This document shows, one piece after another, positions 28,156-37,773 of a DNA stretch of 57,898 nucleotides. This DNA comes from Aquificota bacterium (GTDB lineage: Bacteria; Aquificota; Aquificia; Aquificales; Hydrogenothermaceae). The notes beneath the pieces were generated by a model. It was not told where the DNA came from. It ran no database searches and worked only from the letters and a program-made list of their open reading frames with translations. Position 1 is the first letter of the stretch; each line of letters opens with the position of its first letter. The position numbers and the translations under genes were made by a program. The stretch covers positions 1-57,898 of the forward strand of contig JAADDZ010000019.1 in the NCBI GenBank assembly GCA_013153635.1, read 5' to 3'.

Positions 28156-28581
28156 CTAAATCTCACCTAGCTCTTTTAATTTTTTTATAGCTCTTTGGAG
28201 TATTTTTTTGTCGTTATCATAGGTGAGCAGATTTTCAGCTTCTTCTAATGGTACAAACTTCGCTTCATCTATCTCTTCTTTTTGAGGGGTAATATCTCCT
28301 CCTGTATACTTCATAAGATAGTAATACACGAATTTGTGTATTTTGTACCCGTGTAAACTATACCAGTATTCAATCTCTCCAAGAAAATCTACAACTTGAG
28401 CATCTACGCCTGTTTCTTCTTTTACTTCTCTTAATGCGGCTTTTTCTCTAGGTTCTTCTCTTTCTATGTTTCCCTTTGGGAAACTCCAGCGGTTTTTAAC
28501 TCTGATTAGAAGAACATAAACTTTTCCATCTTCTTTTTTGTAAACAACTCCTCCAGCAGAAAATTCCCATTTTAACTCCAT
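28156..28581 (-). CDS. NUDIX hydrolase
   Basis: 141 residues. The full Nudix box GNIEREEPREKAAL followed by REVKEETGV is at residues 37-59, with the RExxEExG core. The start ELKWEFSAGGVVYK resembles diadenosine-tetraphosphate hydrolase-type proteins that clean up Ap4A or other nucleoside diphosphate derivatives. Substrate cannot be read from sequence. It lies 3 bases after the transporter gene's neighbour and directly before the acyltransferase ATG. Confidence 0.9.
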   Translation of the reverse strand: MELKWEFSAGGVVYKKEDGKVYVLLIRVKNRWSFPKGNIEREEPREKAALREVKEETGVDAQVVDFLGEIEYWYSLHGYKIHKFVYYYLMKYTGGDITPQKEEIDEAKFVPLEEAENLLTYDNDKKILQRAIKKLKELGEI

Positions 28582-28584
28582 ACG

Positions 28585-30042
28585 TCACCTCATATAAATT
28601 ATTATGTATGTCAGTATAACAATAGACCCTATTATATTTAACACAAATCCAGTTTTTGCCATTTTAGTAATTTTGATTAAATTGCTACCATAAATTATAG
28701 CATTAGGCGGGGTAGCGATAGGTAGCATAAATGCAAAGCTTGCAGAAACCACCACCGCGATAATAGGATAAAATATATCAATATTCATCTGCTTCAAAAT
28801 CCCTATTATAATAGGAACAAAGGTAACCGTTGTTGCTGTATTCGAGCTTATCTCTGTCATAAATATCATACTTATGATAAGCACAAATAAAAAACCTACT
28901 AAAAACTCTGGGGAAACGACAGAGGATATTTTTTTTCCTATATACTGGGCTAATCCTGTATTTATTATAAGTTTCCCCAATGCAATACCACCACCAAACA
29001 GTAATATAGTATCCCAATCTAATTTTTTTAGGTCTTCGATGTCCAAAGTTCCTCTGTACTTTTTTATATCTATCGGCAATAAAAAAAGCAAAATCCCACA
29101 AATAAGAGCAACTATACTCTCTGGCAAATGTGTTTTTAAGAATCTATATGCTACCTCATTTCCTACTAAATTTGCAATACCCGGAAGCACCCACAGTGTT
29201 GCGGCAGTAACAAATACTACCAATGTATTTATCTCTCCTACAGAGAGTTTCGGTAAATGGCGCTTTTCTTTTAGGAATATCGTTTTTACCTGTTTTTTAT
29301 CAAATCTGAATTTTCTTATTTTAAACTTTATGTAAAGCATCAAAATGAAAAACATCGTAACAGATATAGGTGCAACGATTATTATCCACTGTAAGAAATC
29401 TATTTCGTAACCTTCCTCTTTTAAAAAACCAGCTCCTATCAAATTGGTAGGTGTTCCTATTAATGTTGTAGTTCCTCCAATCGATGCAGAGTACGCTACA
29501 GCCAATAAAAGGTATACCGCAAATGTTTTTACTCCTTTTATATTATTTTTTTTAAAAGTTTCTACTATGCCAAGTATAAGCGGAAGGAGCATAGCTGTAG
29601 TAGCTGTGTTACTTATCCACATAGATAGTAGAAAAGAGATAAGAGAGAATCCTACAATTAATCTTAACGGACTTTTTAAAAATGTATCTCTAGTAAGGAG
29701 TAAAAGGGCAAATCTCCTATCTAATCCATGTCTTGTCATAGCTTGAGCTATAAGAAAACTACCTATAAATAGTATTAATACAGGATTCCCAAGAGATAAA
29801 AACGCATTTTTAACATCTACTATCCCAAAAACAACTGCAAGGGTCACTCCTAAAAGAGCTGTTATTGATAGAGGAGTTACTTCTGTGAGCCAAAATATCA
29901 GGCAAAAAACCATTATCGATAAAACTATATGTGCATCTGGATTTAAGTCCAAGGGAAGTATATAAACAATTACGGATAGTATAGGGGCGAGTAATATCCC
30001 AATATATTTTCTAATCTCTATCTCGTTTTTAGATTTCATCAT
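28585..30042 (-). CDS. Divalent anion:sodium symporter (DASS/SLC13 family)
   Basis: 485 residues, about 11 membrane helices. Both SNT sodium/substrate motifs are present: WISNTATTAMLLP in the first half and EISSNTATTVTFVPI in the second. These place it with bacterial dicarboxylate or sulfate/phosphate symporters. The exact anion is not predictable. The start codons (ATGATG) overlap the hom stop. It is cotranscribed with homoserine dehydrogenase. Confidence 0.9.
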   Translation of the reverse strand: MMKSKNEIEIRKYIGILLAPILSVIVYILPLDLNPDAHIVLSIMVFCLIFWLTEVTPLSITALLGVTLAVVFGIVDVKNAFLSLGNPVLILFIGSFLIAQAMTRHGLDRRFALLLLTRDTFLKSPLRLIVGFSLISFLLSMWISNTATTAMLLPLILGIVETFKKNNIKGVKTFAVYLLLAVAYSASIGGTTTLIGTPTNLIGAGFLKEEGYEIDFLQWIIIVAPISVTMFFILMLYIKFKIRKFRFDKKQVKTIFLKEKRHLPKLSVGEINTLVVFVTAATLWVLPGIANLVGNEVAYRFLKTHLPESIVALICGILLFLLPIDIKKYRGTLDIEDLKKLDWDTILLFGGGIALGKLIINTGLAQYIGKKISSVVSPEFLVGFLFVLIISMIFMTEISSNTATTVTFVPIIIGILKQMNIDIFYPIIAVVVSASFAFMLPIATPPNAIIYGSNLIKITKMAKTGFVLNIIGSIVILTYIIIYMR

Positions 30043-31367
30043 TCTTCAGGGTCTTCTACTCTTATGATTACAGTCCTTGATTTGGTTATTTTCTGACTTT
30101 CTATGTCTTTTATCGCTTTTTGAATGTTGTTCTCGGAAGCTGTATGGGTAAGTATTACTAAAGGAACGGTTTTTTCTGTATTTTTGGTATACAGTTCTAC
30201 AACTTTTTCTTTTTGGATAACTGCGGCTATGCTTATTTTATATCTTGCAAAGATTGCGGCTATTTTGGATAAAACCCCTATAATATCTGGAACAGTGAAT
30301 CTTATATAGTATCTGGTATAAAAATCTTCTACTTTCTTTAGGTTTAGGTCTTTGTGCCGCCAGTTCATAGATGTAACTTCTATCTCTCTACCTACACCTA
30401 ATACTAAACTTTTACCTATATCTACAATATCACTCACAACCGCACTAGCGGTAGGTTCTCCTCCTGCTCCTTTCCCATAGAACATGGTTTCACCTACATA
30501 GTTCCCTTCTATCAAAATTGCATTAAAGACTCCATTTACAGAAGAAAGAGGATTAGTCTGTGGTAGGAAAGTAGGGTGAACTCTGATTTCTACCTGTTCA
30601 TTGTGAGCTTTTGATATAGCAAGTAACTTTAGTATGTAACCTAACTCTTTACCAAGCTCTATATCTAATTTTTCTATATTTTCTATTCCCTCTACATAGA
30701 TATTAGAAAAATCTAAAAAACCTCCATAAGCTAGTGATGCGAGTATAGCTATCTTGTGAGCCGCATCTGTTCCATTTATGTCTAAGGTTGGGTCTGCTTC
30801 TGCATAACCTTTTTCTTGAGCTTCTTTTAGAATTTCATGAAAATTTTTGTTTTCAGCATACATCTTTGTGAGGATAAAGTTGGTAGTTCCATTTAAAATA
30901 CCGTAGATATTTTTTATTTTGTTTGCTACTAAACCTTCTCTTAAAGCTCTGATTACCGGGATTCCTCCTGCTACAGATGCTTCAAAACCTATCCTCACAT
31001 TTTTCTCTTCTGCTAATTGAAAGATTTCTTTTCCTTTTTCTGCAAGCAACGCTTTATTTGCAGTGACGATATGTTTTTGTTTTTTTATACATTCTCTAAA
31101 TAGATACAAAGGAAATTCTATGCCTCCTGTTAACTCTACAACTATGTCTATAGACGGATTGTTTAATATCTCGTCCAAAGAAGAAGCTTTTTGGGTATCT
31201 TTTAAGGGAAACTGGAAATCTTTATCCCAATTTCTTGTATAGACTTTTTGAAGATTTATTAAAAAACCAGATTTTTGAGCTAAAAGCTCTTTTTCTTTTT
31301 CTAGTATCTGTGCTACTGCGTTACCTACTGTACCATAACCAACTATAGCTATATTTATCTGTTGCAA
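30039..31367 (-). CDS. hom: Homoserine dehydrogenase (TTG start)
   Basis: 442 residues. It reduces aspartate semialdehyde to homoserine (threonine/methionine pathway). The NAD(P)-binding GYGTVGNAV is at residues 10-18, the catalytic region has IVTANKALLAEKG and GILNGTTNFILTKM. The C-terminal ACT domain (about 355-430) suggests threonine feedback. The start is TTG at 31367, with AAGGAGGTAG 5 bases before it. Confidence 0.97.
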   Translation of the reverse strand: MQQINIAIVGYGTVGNAVAQILEKEKELLAQKSGFLINLQKVYTRNWDKDFQFPLKDTQKASSLDEILNNPSIDIVVELTGGIEFPLYLFRECIKKQKHIVTANKALLAEKGKEIFQLAEEKNVRIGFEASVAGGIPVIRALREGLVANKIKNIYGILNGTTNFILTKMYAENKNFHEILKEAQEKGYAEADPTLDINGTDAAHKIAILASLAYGGFLDFSNIYVEGIENIEKLDIELGKELGYILKLLAISKAHNEQVEIRVHPTFLPQTNPLSSVNGVFNAILIEGNYVGETMFYGKGAGGEPTASAVVSDIVDIGKSLVLGVGREIEVTSMNWRHKDLNLKKVEDFYTRYYIRFTVPDIIGVLSKIAAIFARYKISIAAVIQKEKVVELYTKNTEKTVPLVILTHTASENNIQKAIKDIESQKITKSRTVIIRVEDPEE

Positions 31368-31384
31368 AACTACCTCCTTTTGGT

Positions 31385-31858
31385 TTATTTTACTTCGTGC
31401 AAAACCAACTGGGCTATCTTTTCTTCCTTAAAAAGTCTTATAGGCATCTGTCCAGCATTGTAAAGACAAAGGGTGATAAAACCTTCAAAACCTGCTCCAA
31501 GCCACCCTTTATTTATAAGAACAAGCCCAAACTTATCTAACCTAAATTTACTGTCAAGAAAAGGGTTTATGTATTCTGGGATAGATATATACTCTAAACT
31601 CTCTGCTAAGATAAACTTTTTAGGCTCTAGTACAAACCCACTTTCGGATATGTACTCTTTTTCTAAGATATTTAGATAAGGATTTTTAATATCTAGCATA
31701 CTTAACTGCGGCTCTAGCTCTAAAGGATATGTATACAGATTAGGAGAAAGTCTAATAGCTATAGAACTGTCTTCTAAGTGTAGCTCTAAATCTAGAGGGT
31801 CTATCTCGATTGTTCCAATTTCGATTAAATCTTTGATTTTTTCTTTAGACAGTATCAT
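31385..31858 (-). CDS. dCTP deaminase-like protein without the catalytic residues
   Basis: 157 residues from the ATG at 31858 (GGAG 7 bases upstream). A further ATG at 31870 would add MEKK. The fold is recognisable from MILSKEKIKDLI, EYISIPEYINPFLDSKF and GFITLCLYNAGQMPIRLF. In true Dcd proteins the SSxxR block, the aspartate of IDPG and the glutamate of LEFYN/LELYN are conserved. Here they read SKFRLDKFG, LGAG and LCLYN, so the serine/arginine pair, the aspartate and the catalytic glutamate are all changed. It may be a non-catalytic nucleotide-binding relative. It is close behind hom, with no promoter clear. Confidence 0.75.
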   Translation of the reverse strand: MILSKEKIKDLIEIGTIEIDPLDLELHLEDSSIAIRLSPNLYTYPLELEPQLSMLDIKNPYLNILEKEYISESGFVLEPKKFILAESLEYISIPEYINPFLDSKFRLDKFGLVLINKGWLGAGFEGFITLCLYNAGQMPIRLFKEEKIAQLVLHEVK

Positions 31859-31871
31859 TTTTTTCTCCATT

Positions 31872-31900
31872 TTGGTTATAGTTTAATCTCATTCTATAAT
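31872..31900 (+). promoter_or_regulatory. Candidate promoter of the bamA-like gene
   Basis: TTGGTT at 31872-31877 and TATAAT at 31895-31900 are 17 bases apart, with the start expected near 31907, about 36 bases before the ATG at 31943. Confidence 0.65.
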
Positions 31901-31942
31901 ATTATTTTAAAACTTTGTGAGGTATTAAATCTTTATTAAATA

Positions 31943-34474
31943 ATGAGAATAATTTTACTAATTTTTCTTATCTTCGTTTTTTTTTCAGATGGGTATAGTC
32001 TAAATATAGTATCAAACTACCCTCTCCCCAAAAATAATATAAAACAGGTATACGAAGAAATAAAAGATAAAAACCTCCTAATCACTCTTCTAAAGAAAAC
32101 AAATGATTTTGAAAAGATAGACTTTAAAGACGAGACCTTAATCTTATGGAAAAAGCCTGTAATAAAACAGATAAATGTGATAGGGAACAAATCTTTTTGG
32201 AAAAGTGAGATTATCGGCGTTGCAGGAATAATAGAAAAACACCCCTTGGATATAAACAGTTTTAAAAACATACCTATGAGGCTAAAACAGTTTTATATAG
32301 ATAACGGCTTTTTAGAGGCAAAAATAAATCTAGAAACAAATATAAATCTAGATGGTTTTGCAGTAATAAAACTACACATAAAAGAAGGGAAAATATTCAA
32401 GCTAAACAAAATCCTGTTCTTGTCTGAAAGAAAGATACCTGAAAAAAAGAAAAAAAAATATAAAAGAGTTCTAAAGTTAAATAAAAAAACTATACTAAAG
32501 TATCAGTACATATTAGAAAGACTAGAAGTCTTAAGCCAATACCTAAAAAAAGAAGGTTTTTTTGAAAATATAGTTACTCTACAAGACATAAGAAAAATAT
32601 CAAAAAGTAGAGCAGATTTATACATAAATATCAGTTTTGGTACCAAATATCAGGTAATTTTCAAAGGTATAAAAAATTTTGAAGAAAAAGAGTTAAAAAA
32701 ATTCTTAACTTTTGTAGATACAGGAGTGAGCGTTTTTCAACTAAACAAAACAAAAGAAAATATAGAAAAATTCTATATAGATAACGGTTTTTTAGATGCT
32801 AAGGTCAAAATAAAACTTCACACAATAGATGACTTTAATACACAGATAATCATTTATATAGATGAAGGGAAAAGATATATCCTTCAAAAGATAGAAGGTA
32901 ACTTTAAAAGTAAAAGTTTGGCTAAATTTGTAGGGAAACCTTATAAAAAACTAACTATCAAAAAGATACTAGACAGCTACATACAATCTCTAATAGATAA
33001 AGGCTTTCTAAGGGCTAGTTATCACATAGAGGAAAAAATAAACCGTGAAACTACAGAGGTAACTCTCTTTATAGATTTGATAAAAGGCAAAAAATTTATT
33101 TTAGAAAAAATTGAGATTAAAAATTACAAAATAAAAAAGCTACCAAAACTTCCAACCGCATATAACGGAAAACTACTCCTAGAGCTACAAGAAAAATTTG
33201 CAAAACTACTCAAAGATAACGGTTATTTTGATGCAGATGTACTGTTAGATGTAAAAATACTGGAAAAAGAAGAGTACTTCTCTGTTATTGGTATATTCAA
33301 TTTTAAAACAGGGGAGCGATACAGAAATGGAACTGTTCTCATATACGGAACATACCATCTATTTCCACAGATAATAAAACTAAATTTAGATGACAGCAGA
33401 TATTTTTCAAAAGAAAAAATAGACCTAGACCTGATAAACCTATACTCTACCTATCTATTTGATTATATAAATCCGTATACTTTTATAGAAAAAAATAACA
33501 AACGAGTAGATAGAGTTCTATCCCTACATGAAGACAAAAGAGGATTCTTCCAAGGTTCTATAGGTTACAATACAGACAGACAGTTCAGATTACAAGCATC
33601 TCTTATTCTAAAGAATCTATTTAATTACGGATTTGAAAGCTTTATATATACCGAATTTACAAATCTAGGTTCATCTATATACAAATACTCAATAGGAAAT
33701 AGGTTAATACCAAAGAGAATCTCTGGATTTTTATCTATATACAAATCTCTAGAGATACATCGTATATACGACCTTGACACAAGTGGTCTTGAGTTTGCTC
33801 TATCTAAACTTTTTACTAGAAGGATAAAAGGAAACCTTACCTTTAGAAGTACAACCAACAACATAAAAAATGAGACTGTACCTATAACTGTAGAAAGTTA
33901 CAAAGCAAATAAAGTAATAGGTCTTCTAAATTTAGACTATAGAGTACCTAAATATGATCCAATGAAAGGTTACATAAACATCTCAAAATTAGAGAAAAAT
34001 TTTAAAGACATAACTTTTTGGAAAGCAGAAAATCTATTTAGATATTTCTATCCAGTTAAAAAGTTTGTCTTCTCCCAAAGATATGGATTAGGGTACATTT
34101 TCGAAAATGTAGAAAATGTACCCCTTTCAGAGAGGTTCTTCTTAGGTGGGCTTGCAACTGTTAGAGGATTTGGGTATGAGGAGATAAAAGGAAAAAATGG
34201 AGATGGAGGAATAGCATACGCATTTTTAAATAATGACCTAAAATATCCTCTGTATAAACCTTTTAATATCTATCTACTCTTATTCTTAGACTTAGGAAAT
34301 GTTTTTGTAGATAACCAAGACATACAAAAATTTTACCTAAGAAAAAGTACAGGAATAGGATTATTGATACCTACTCCTGTAGGCTCTATAGTTTTCGATG
34401 TAGCAAGAAAATTAGATAAAAAAGATGGTGAATCTCTTTATAGATTTGAACTTAGTATAGGAATAACTTTTTAG
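31943..34474 (+). CDS. bamA: Outer-membrane assembly protein, BamA/Omp85 family
   Basis: 843 residues. A signal peptide (1-19) is followed by about five POTRA-like repeats (20-470). Some are recognisable by repeated FYIDNGFLDAKVKI / FYIDNGFLEAKINL segments. The C-terminal barrel (about 520-843) contains the GGLATVRGFGYEEI block with the VRGF motif and ends in an aromatic residue (SIGITF). It inserts beta-barrel proteins into the outer membrane. A TamA/translocase role is the main alternative. It confirms a diderm envelope. Confidence 0.9.
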   Translation: MRIILLIFLIFVFFSDGYSLNIVSNYPLPKNNIKQVYEEIKDKNLLITLLKKTNDFEKIDFKDETLILWKKPVIKQINVIGNKSFWKSEIIGVAGIIEKHPLDINSFKNIPMRLKQFYIDNGFLEAKINLETNINLDGFAVIKLHIKEGKIFKLNKILFLSERKIPEKKKKKYKRVLKLNKKTILKYQYILERLEVLSQYLKKEGFFENIVTLQDIRKISKSRADLYINISFGTKYQVIFKGIKNFEEKELKKFLTFVDTGVSVFQLNKTKENIEKFYIDNGFLDAKVKIKLHTIDDFNTQIIIYIDEGKRYILQKIEGNFKSKSLAKFVGKPYKKLTIKKILDSYIQSLIDKGFLRASYHIEEKINRETTEVTLFIDLIKGKKFILEKIEIKNYKIKKLPKLPTAYNGKLLLELQEKFAKLLKDNGYFDADVLLDVKILEKEEYFSVIGIFNFKTGERYRNGTVLIYGTYHLFPQIIKLNLDDSRYFSKEKIDLDLINLYSTYLFDYINPYTFIEKNNKRVDRVLSLHEDKRGFFQGSIGYNTDRQFRLQASLILKNLFNYGFESFIYTEFTNLGSSIYKYSIGNRLIPKRISGFLSIYKSLEIHRIYDLDTSGLEFALSKLFTRRIKGNLTFRSTTNNIKNETVPITVESYKANKVIGLLNLDYRVPKYDPMKGYINISKLEKNFKDITFWKAENLFRYFYPVKKFVFSQRYGLGYIFENVENVPLSERFFLGGLATVRGFGYEEIKGKNGDGGIAYAFLNNDLKYPLYKPFNIYLLLFLDLGNVFVDNQDIQKFYLRKSTGIGLLIPTPVGSIVFDVARKLDKKDGESLYRFELSIGITF

Positions 34475-34515
34475 ATGTATAATTTTGTTAACCTTTATGT
34501 GAACAGGAGTCAAAA

Positions 34516-34848
34516 ATGTTTGGAATAGGTTTTCAGGAACTTATAGTTATTATGATAGTTGCACTTATCGTACTTGGACCCCAAAGACTACCAGAAGCGG
34601 CTAAAACCATAGCAAAATTTATAAGAGAGATAAAAGGTGCTGTAGACGAAGTTAAAAGCTCTGTAGTAGACGATATATCCTCTGTAAAAGACCTAACCCA
34701 GATAGACTTAGATATAACCCAAGAGTCTGAAAAAAAAGAAAAACAGAACACTGAAGAAAATTTCGAAAAAGAATTCAAAAAGGAGATAAAAAGAGAAAAA
34801 ATATCCTTTAAAAAGGAAGAGGATACTATAGATGACAAAAAATCCTGA
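34516..34848 (+). CDS. tatB: Twin-arginine translocase subunit TatB (TatA/B family)
   Basis: 110 residues. The N-terminal helix with E8 and the hinge LGPQRLPEAAKTIAKF is the TatA/TatB signature. The glutamate at position 8 and the GPxRLP hinge favour TatB. An amphipathic helix and an acidic-basic charged tail follow. The end overlaps tatC by 17 bases. Minimal systems use one TatA/B protein for both roles, so the name is an assignment by likeness. Confidence 0.88.
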   Translation: MFGIGFQELIVIMIVALIVLGPQRLPEAAKTIAKFIREIKGAVDEVKSSVVDDISSVKDLTQIDLDITQESEKKEKQNTEENFEKEFKKEIKREKISFKKEEDTIDDKKS

Positions 34849-35590
34849 AGAGTTCGAAGCACCTATAACAGAACATCTAACAGAACTTAGAACTAGACTG
34901 ATAAGAAGTCTTATTGCCATTTTTATCTTTACAGTTATCGCTTTTACACAAGTGAACTTCTTCTTTGACCTATTCCAAGAACCACTAAAAAAAGTCTTTC
35001 CAGACCTAAAACTAGTAGCATTAACCCCTACAGAATCTTTCTTTACAGCACTAAAAATATCTGTTTTGATAGGTTTCGTATTAGCTTCACCTTTCGTTTT
35101 TTATCAGATATGGAAATTTATAGAACCAGCTCTATACGAAAACGAAAAAAAGCTCCTTGTACCATTTGTACTTTTTACCTCTATATTTTTTGTAGCAGGA
35201 GTACTTTTTGCATTTTATATAGTACTGCCTCTGGCTATAAGGTTTTTAATTACTTTTGGATATGAACAACTTAGCGTAGAAGCGATGTTCTCTGTCAGCT
35301 CATACATCTCATTTGTTATAAGACTTTTGTTAGCTTTTGGTATTACCTTTGAAATGCCAGTAATACTATCTCTACTAGCTCGTCTTGGAATAGTATCTCC
35401 TACCACCCTTGTAAAGATAAGACCCTACTTTATAGTAGGGATATTTGTACTAGCCGCAGTTTTAACCCCTCCAGACATCGTTAGCCAGATATTCTTAGCT
35501 TTTCCATTAATCATTTTTTATGAACTATCTATAGTACTAGCAAAAATCCTTTATCCTAGAAGTATAAGAGGACAAGAGGCTACAAAATGA
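34832..35590 (+). CDS. tatC: Twin-arginine translocase subunit TatC
   Basis: 252 residues, six membrane helices. The conserved start EHLTELRTRLIRSL, the SFFTALKISVLIGFVLASPFV-type second helix (about 65-85) and AVLTPPDIVSQIFLAFPL near the end identify it. It recognises RR signal peptides together with TatB. It overlaps both the tatB and the following gene (ATGA). Confidence 0.96.
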   Translation: MTKNPEEFEAPITEHLTELRTRLIRSLIAIFIFTVIAFTQVNFFFDLFQEPLKKVFPDLKLVALTPTESFFTALKISVLIGFVLASPFVFYQIWKFIEPALYENEKKLLVPFVLFTSIFFVAGVLFAFYIVLPLAIRFLITFGYEQLSVEAMFSVSSYISFVIRLLLAFGITFEMPVILSLLARLGIVSPTTLVKIRPYFIVGIFVLAAVLTPPDIVSQIFLAFPLIIFYELSIVLAKILYPRSIRGQEATK

Positions 35591-36021
35591 TAGAAGCCTT
35601 AGCAAACGTTCTTCATGTTCTTGGAGTTCTTATCTGGATAGGAGGTATGTTTTACACTCTGTTTGTGTTTAGGCCTTCACTACAGATACTAAAACCAGAA
35701 GAAAGGCTTAACCTTGTCCTACAAGCTATGGGCAGATTTTTTAGATATGTTTGGATAGCGATACTTTTATTATTTCTAACAGGAGCTTACAGAGTACACT
35801 TACATATCCATTCTTATCTATTTGAGATAAAACTTATAATTTACTTTCTAATGGTAGCTGTATTTTCCTACATATACTTTTTTCTGTACAAAAAACTCCC
35901 TAAAATACCAAACCTAGAAAAACCTAACCTAATAAACAAAATCATAGTTTTAATTAAACTCAATTTCGGGTTAGGATTATTAGTAATCCTACTCATAGAA
36001 CTATACAAAAAAGGAGTATAG
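35587..36021 (+). CDS. CopD-like integral membrane protein
   Basis: 144 residues, four membrane helices. The start LHVLGVLIWIGGMFYTLFVF with a following RPSL resembles the CopD/DUF420 family, and the conserved histidine (H11) may bind haem or copper. The function is unproved. It is translationally coupled to tatC, and the next gene starts immediately after its stop. Confidence 0.7.
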   Translation: MIEALANVLHVLGVLIWIGGMFYTLFVFRPSLQILKPEERLNLVLQAMGRFFRYVWIAILLLFLTGAYRVHLHIHSYLFEIKLIIYFLMVAVFSYIYFFLYKKLPKIPNLEKPNLINKIIVLIKLNFGLGLLVILLIELYKKGV

Positions 36022-36699
36022 ATGTTAGAAAAATACCAGATAAACGAACTAAGAAAAGAAGAAGCATGGAGGCTATTTAGAATAATTGGGGACTTTGTAG
36101 ATGGTTTTGATGTTATGCCCCAGTATGTTCCTGCAGTAACTATATTCGGTTCAGCACGAGTAAAAGAAGGAGACAAATATTACGAAGATGCAAGGAAACT
36201 AGCGTATAAACTAGCAAAAAAAGGTTTTTCTATAGTTACTGGAGGCGGTCCCGGAATAATGGAAGCTGGAAACAGAGGAGCATACGAAGCTGGAGGAAAC
36301 TCTATAGGACTAAATATAGACATTCCACTAGAACAGATAGCAAACAAATATGCAAAAGTCCAACTAAACTTTAGATATTTCTTTACAAGAAAAGTGATGT
36401 TAGTAAAGTACGCAACGGCTTATGTCTTATTTCCCGGAGGATACGGAACTTTAGACGAACTTACAGAAACCCTTGTACTAATACAGACCAAAAAATTAAG
36501 ACCTTTTCCAGTTATACTGTACGGAAGTGAGTACTGGAACGGACTTTATAAATGGCTAAAAGAACAAGTACTAGCTCGAGGATACATAGACAAAGAAGAT
36601 ATAAACCTATTTCAGATATGCGACGACATAGATGAGATAATAACAATAATAACAGACTTCTACGCCCAAAATGAAGAAGACATCATACCGGAGCTTTAA
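36022..36699 (+). CDS. LOG-family protein (cytokinin riboside 5'-monophosphate phosphoribohydrolase-like)
   Basis: 225 residues. The LOG signature is complete: VTGGGPGIMEAGNRGAYEAG and PGGYGTLDELTETL with its catalytic glutamate. The family cleaves nucleoside 5'-monophosphates to base and ribose 5-phosphate. It was formerly called lysine decarboxylase. It has a longer N-terminal helix than YvdD. It is in an operon with tat genes and a flavin reductase. Confidence 0.88.
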   Translation: MLEKYQINELRKEEAWRLFRIIGDFVDGFDVMPQYVPAVTIFGSARVKEGDKYYEDARKLAYKLAKKGFSIVTGGGPGIMEAGNRGAYEAGGNSIGLNIDIPLEQIANKYAKVQLNFRYFFTRKVMLVKYATAYVLFPGGYGTLDELTETLVLIQTKKLRPFPVILYGSEYWNGLYKWLKEQVLARGYIDKEDINLFQICDDIDEIITIITDFYAQNEEDIIPEL

Positions 36700-36700
36700 A

Positions 36701-37309
36701 ATGGAAATAGAAGTAAAAAATCTAGAACCTTCACAGATTTATAAACTGATGATAAGCGTTATTGTACCAAGACCTATAGCTTGGGTCTCAACAATAAGCA
36801 AAAAAGGTATATACAATCTCGCTCCTTTTAGCTATTTTGCAGGAGTATCTAGTGAACCCCCACTAATAGCTATATCCATAGGACGAAAAGAATCAAAAGC
36901 AAAAAAAGATACATGGAAAAACATAGAAGAAACCGGCGAATTTGTTATAAATATGGTAACAAAAGAGATAGTAGAAAAGATGAATATCACCGCATATCCC
37001 TTTGATGAAGATACAGATGAATTCTTAGAAGCTAACCTAACACCAATACCGTCATCTACAGTAAAAGCTCCTAGAGTCAAAGAATCTCCTATAAATATAG
37101 AATGCAAAAAATTTGAGATTATAGAAATTGGAAAAATGGGGCTTATATTAGGAGAAATATTAAAAATACATATACAAGACCATCTTTTAAATGAGAAAGG
37201 ATATGTAGATACAACAAAATTAGAGATAGTAGGAAGATTGGGAGGGTCTGATTACTGCCTAGTAACGAAAGAAAATACCTTCAGTCTAAAGAGGCAAAAC
37301 AAAAAATGA
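36701..37309 (+). CDS. Flavin reductase-like FMN-binding protein
   Basis: 202 residues from the ATG at 36701, one base after the LOG stop. A longer in-frame version within the LOG gene is not credible. The FMN-binding split barrel is seen in VPRPIAWVSTISKKGIYNLA, PFSYFAGVSSEPPLIAISIG (two consecutive blocks) and GEFVINMVTKEI. Physiological electron partner unknown. Neighbouring fur suggests an iron or oxidative-stress link. Confidence 0.85.
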   Translation: MEIEVKNLEPSQIYKLMISVIVPRPIAWVSTISKKGIYNLAPFSYFAGVSSEPPLIAISIGRKESKAKKDTWKNIEETGEFVINMVTKEIVEKMNITAYPFDEDTDEFLEANLTPIPSSTVKAPRVKESPINIECKKFEIIEIGKMGLILGEILKIHIQDHLLNEKGYVDTTKLEIVGRLGGSDYCLVTKENTFSLKRQNKK

Positions 37310-37773
37310 AAAGGAGCAAAAATAAAACCCAAAAAAGACTGTTAGAAGAGTTTAAAAGAGCCGTAAAAAATAAAGGCTTAAGATATACCCCCCAAAGGGA
37401 ACAGATATTCAAAGAGATAATCACAACAAAAGGTCATTTTGAGATAGAACAGATGGTTCATAAAATAAGAGAAAAAAATATACCTGTATCTAGAGCAACC
37501 GTTTACAGAACACTCAACATAATGAAAGAGCTAGGCTTTGTAGAAGAAGTGATAAAAATTAAAAATAAGACCATATACGAAATCTCAATAAAAGAACACC
37601 ACGACCATCTAATATGTACTTCATGTGGAAAAATCATAGAGTTCCAATCCCAAGACATAGAAAAACTACAAGATAAGATATGCTCCCAGTATAAATTTTT
37701 ACCAAAATTTCATAGACTTGAAATCTTTGGACTTTGCGATACATGTCAAAACACTAACCACCAACAATCCTAA
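37306..37773 (+). CDS. Fur-family transcriptional regulator
   Basis: 155 residues. The winged helix has TPQREQIFKEI and PVSRATVYRTLNIMKELG. The metal-binding region has EHHDHLICTSCGKIIEF (regulatory histidines plus the first CxxC) and FGLCDTCQ (second CxxC), so a structural zinc site is expected. It could be Fur, PerR or Zur. The residues do not settle which. It overlaps the flavin reductase by four bases and the convergent radical SAM gene by 20. Confidence 0.9.
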   Translation: MKRSKNKTQKRLLEEFKRAVKNKGLRYTPQREQIFKEIITTKGHFEIEQMVHKIREKNIPVSRATVYRTLNIMKELGFVEEVIKIKNKTIYEISIKEHHDHLICTSCGKIIEFQSQDIEKLQDKICSQYKFLPKFHRLEIFGLCDTCQNTNHQQS

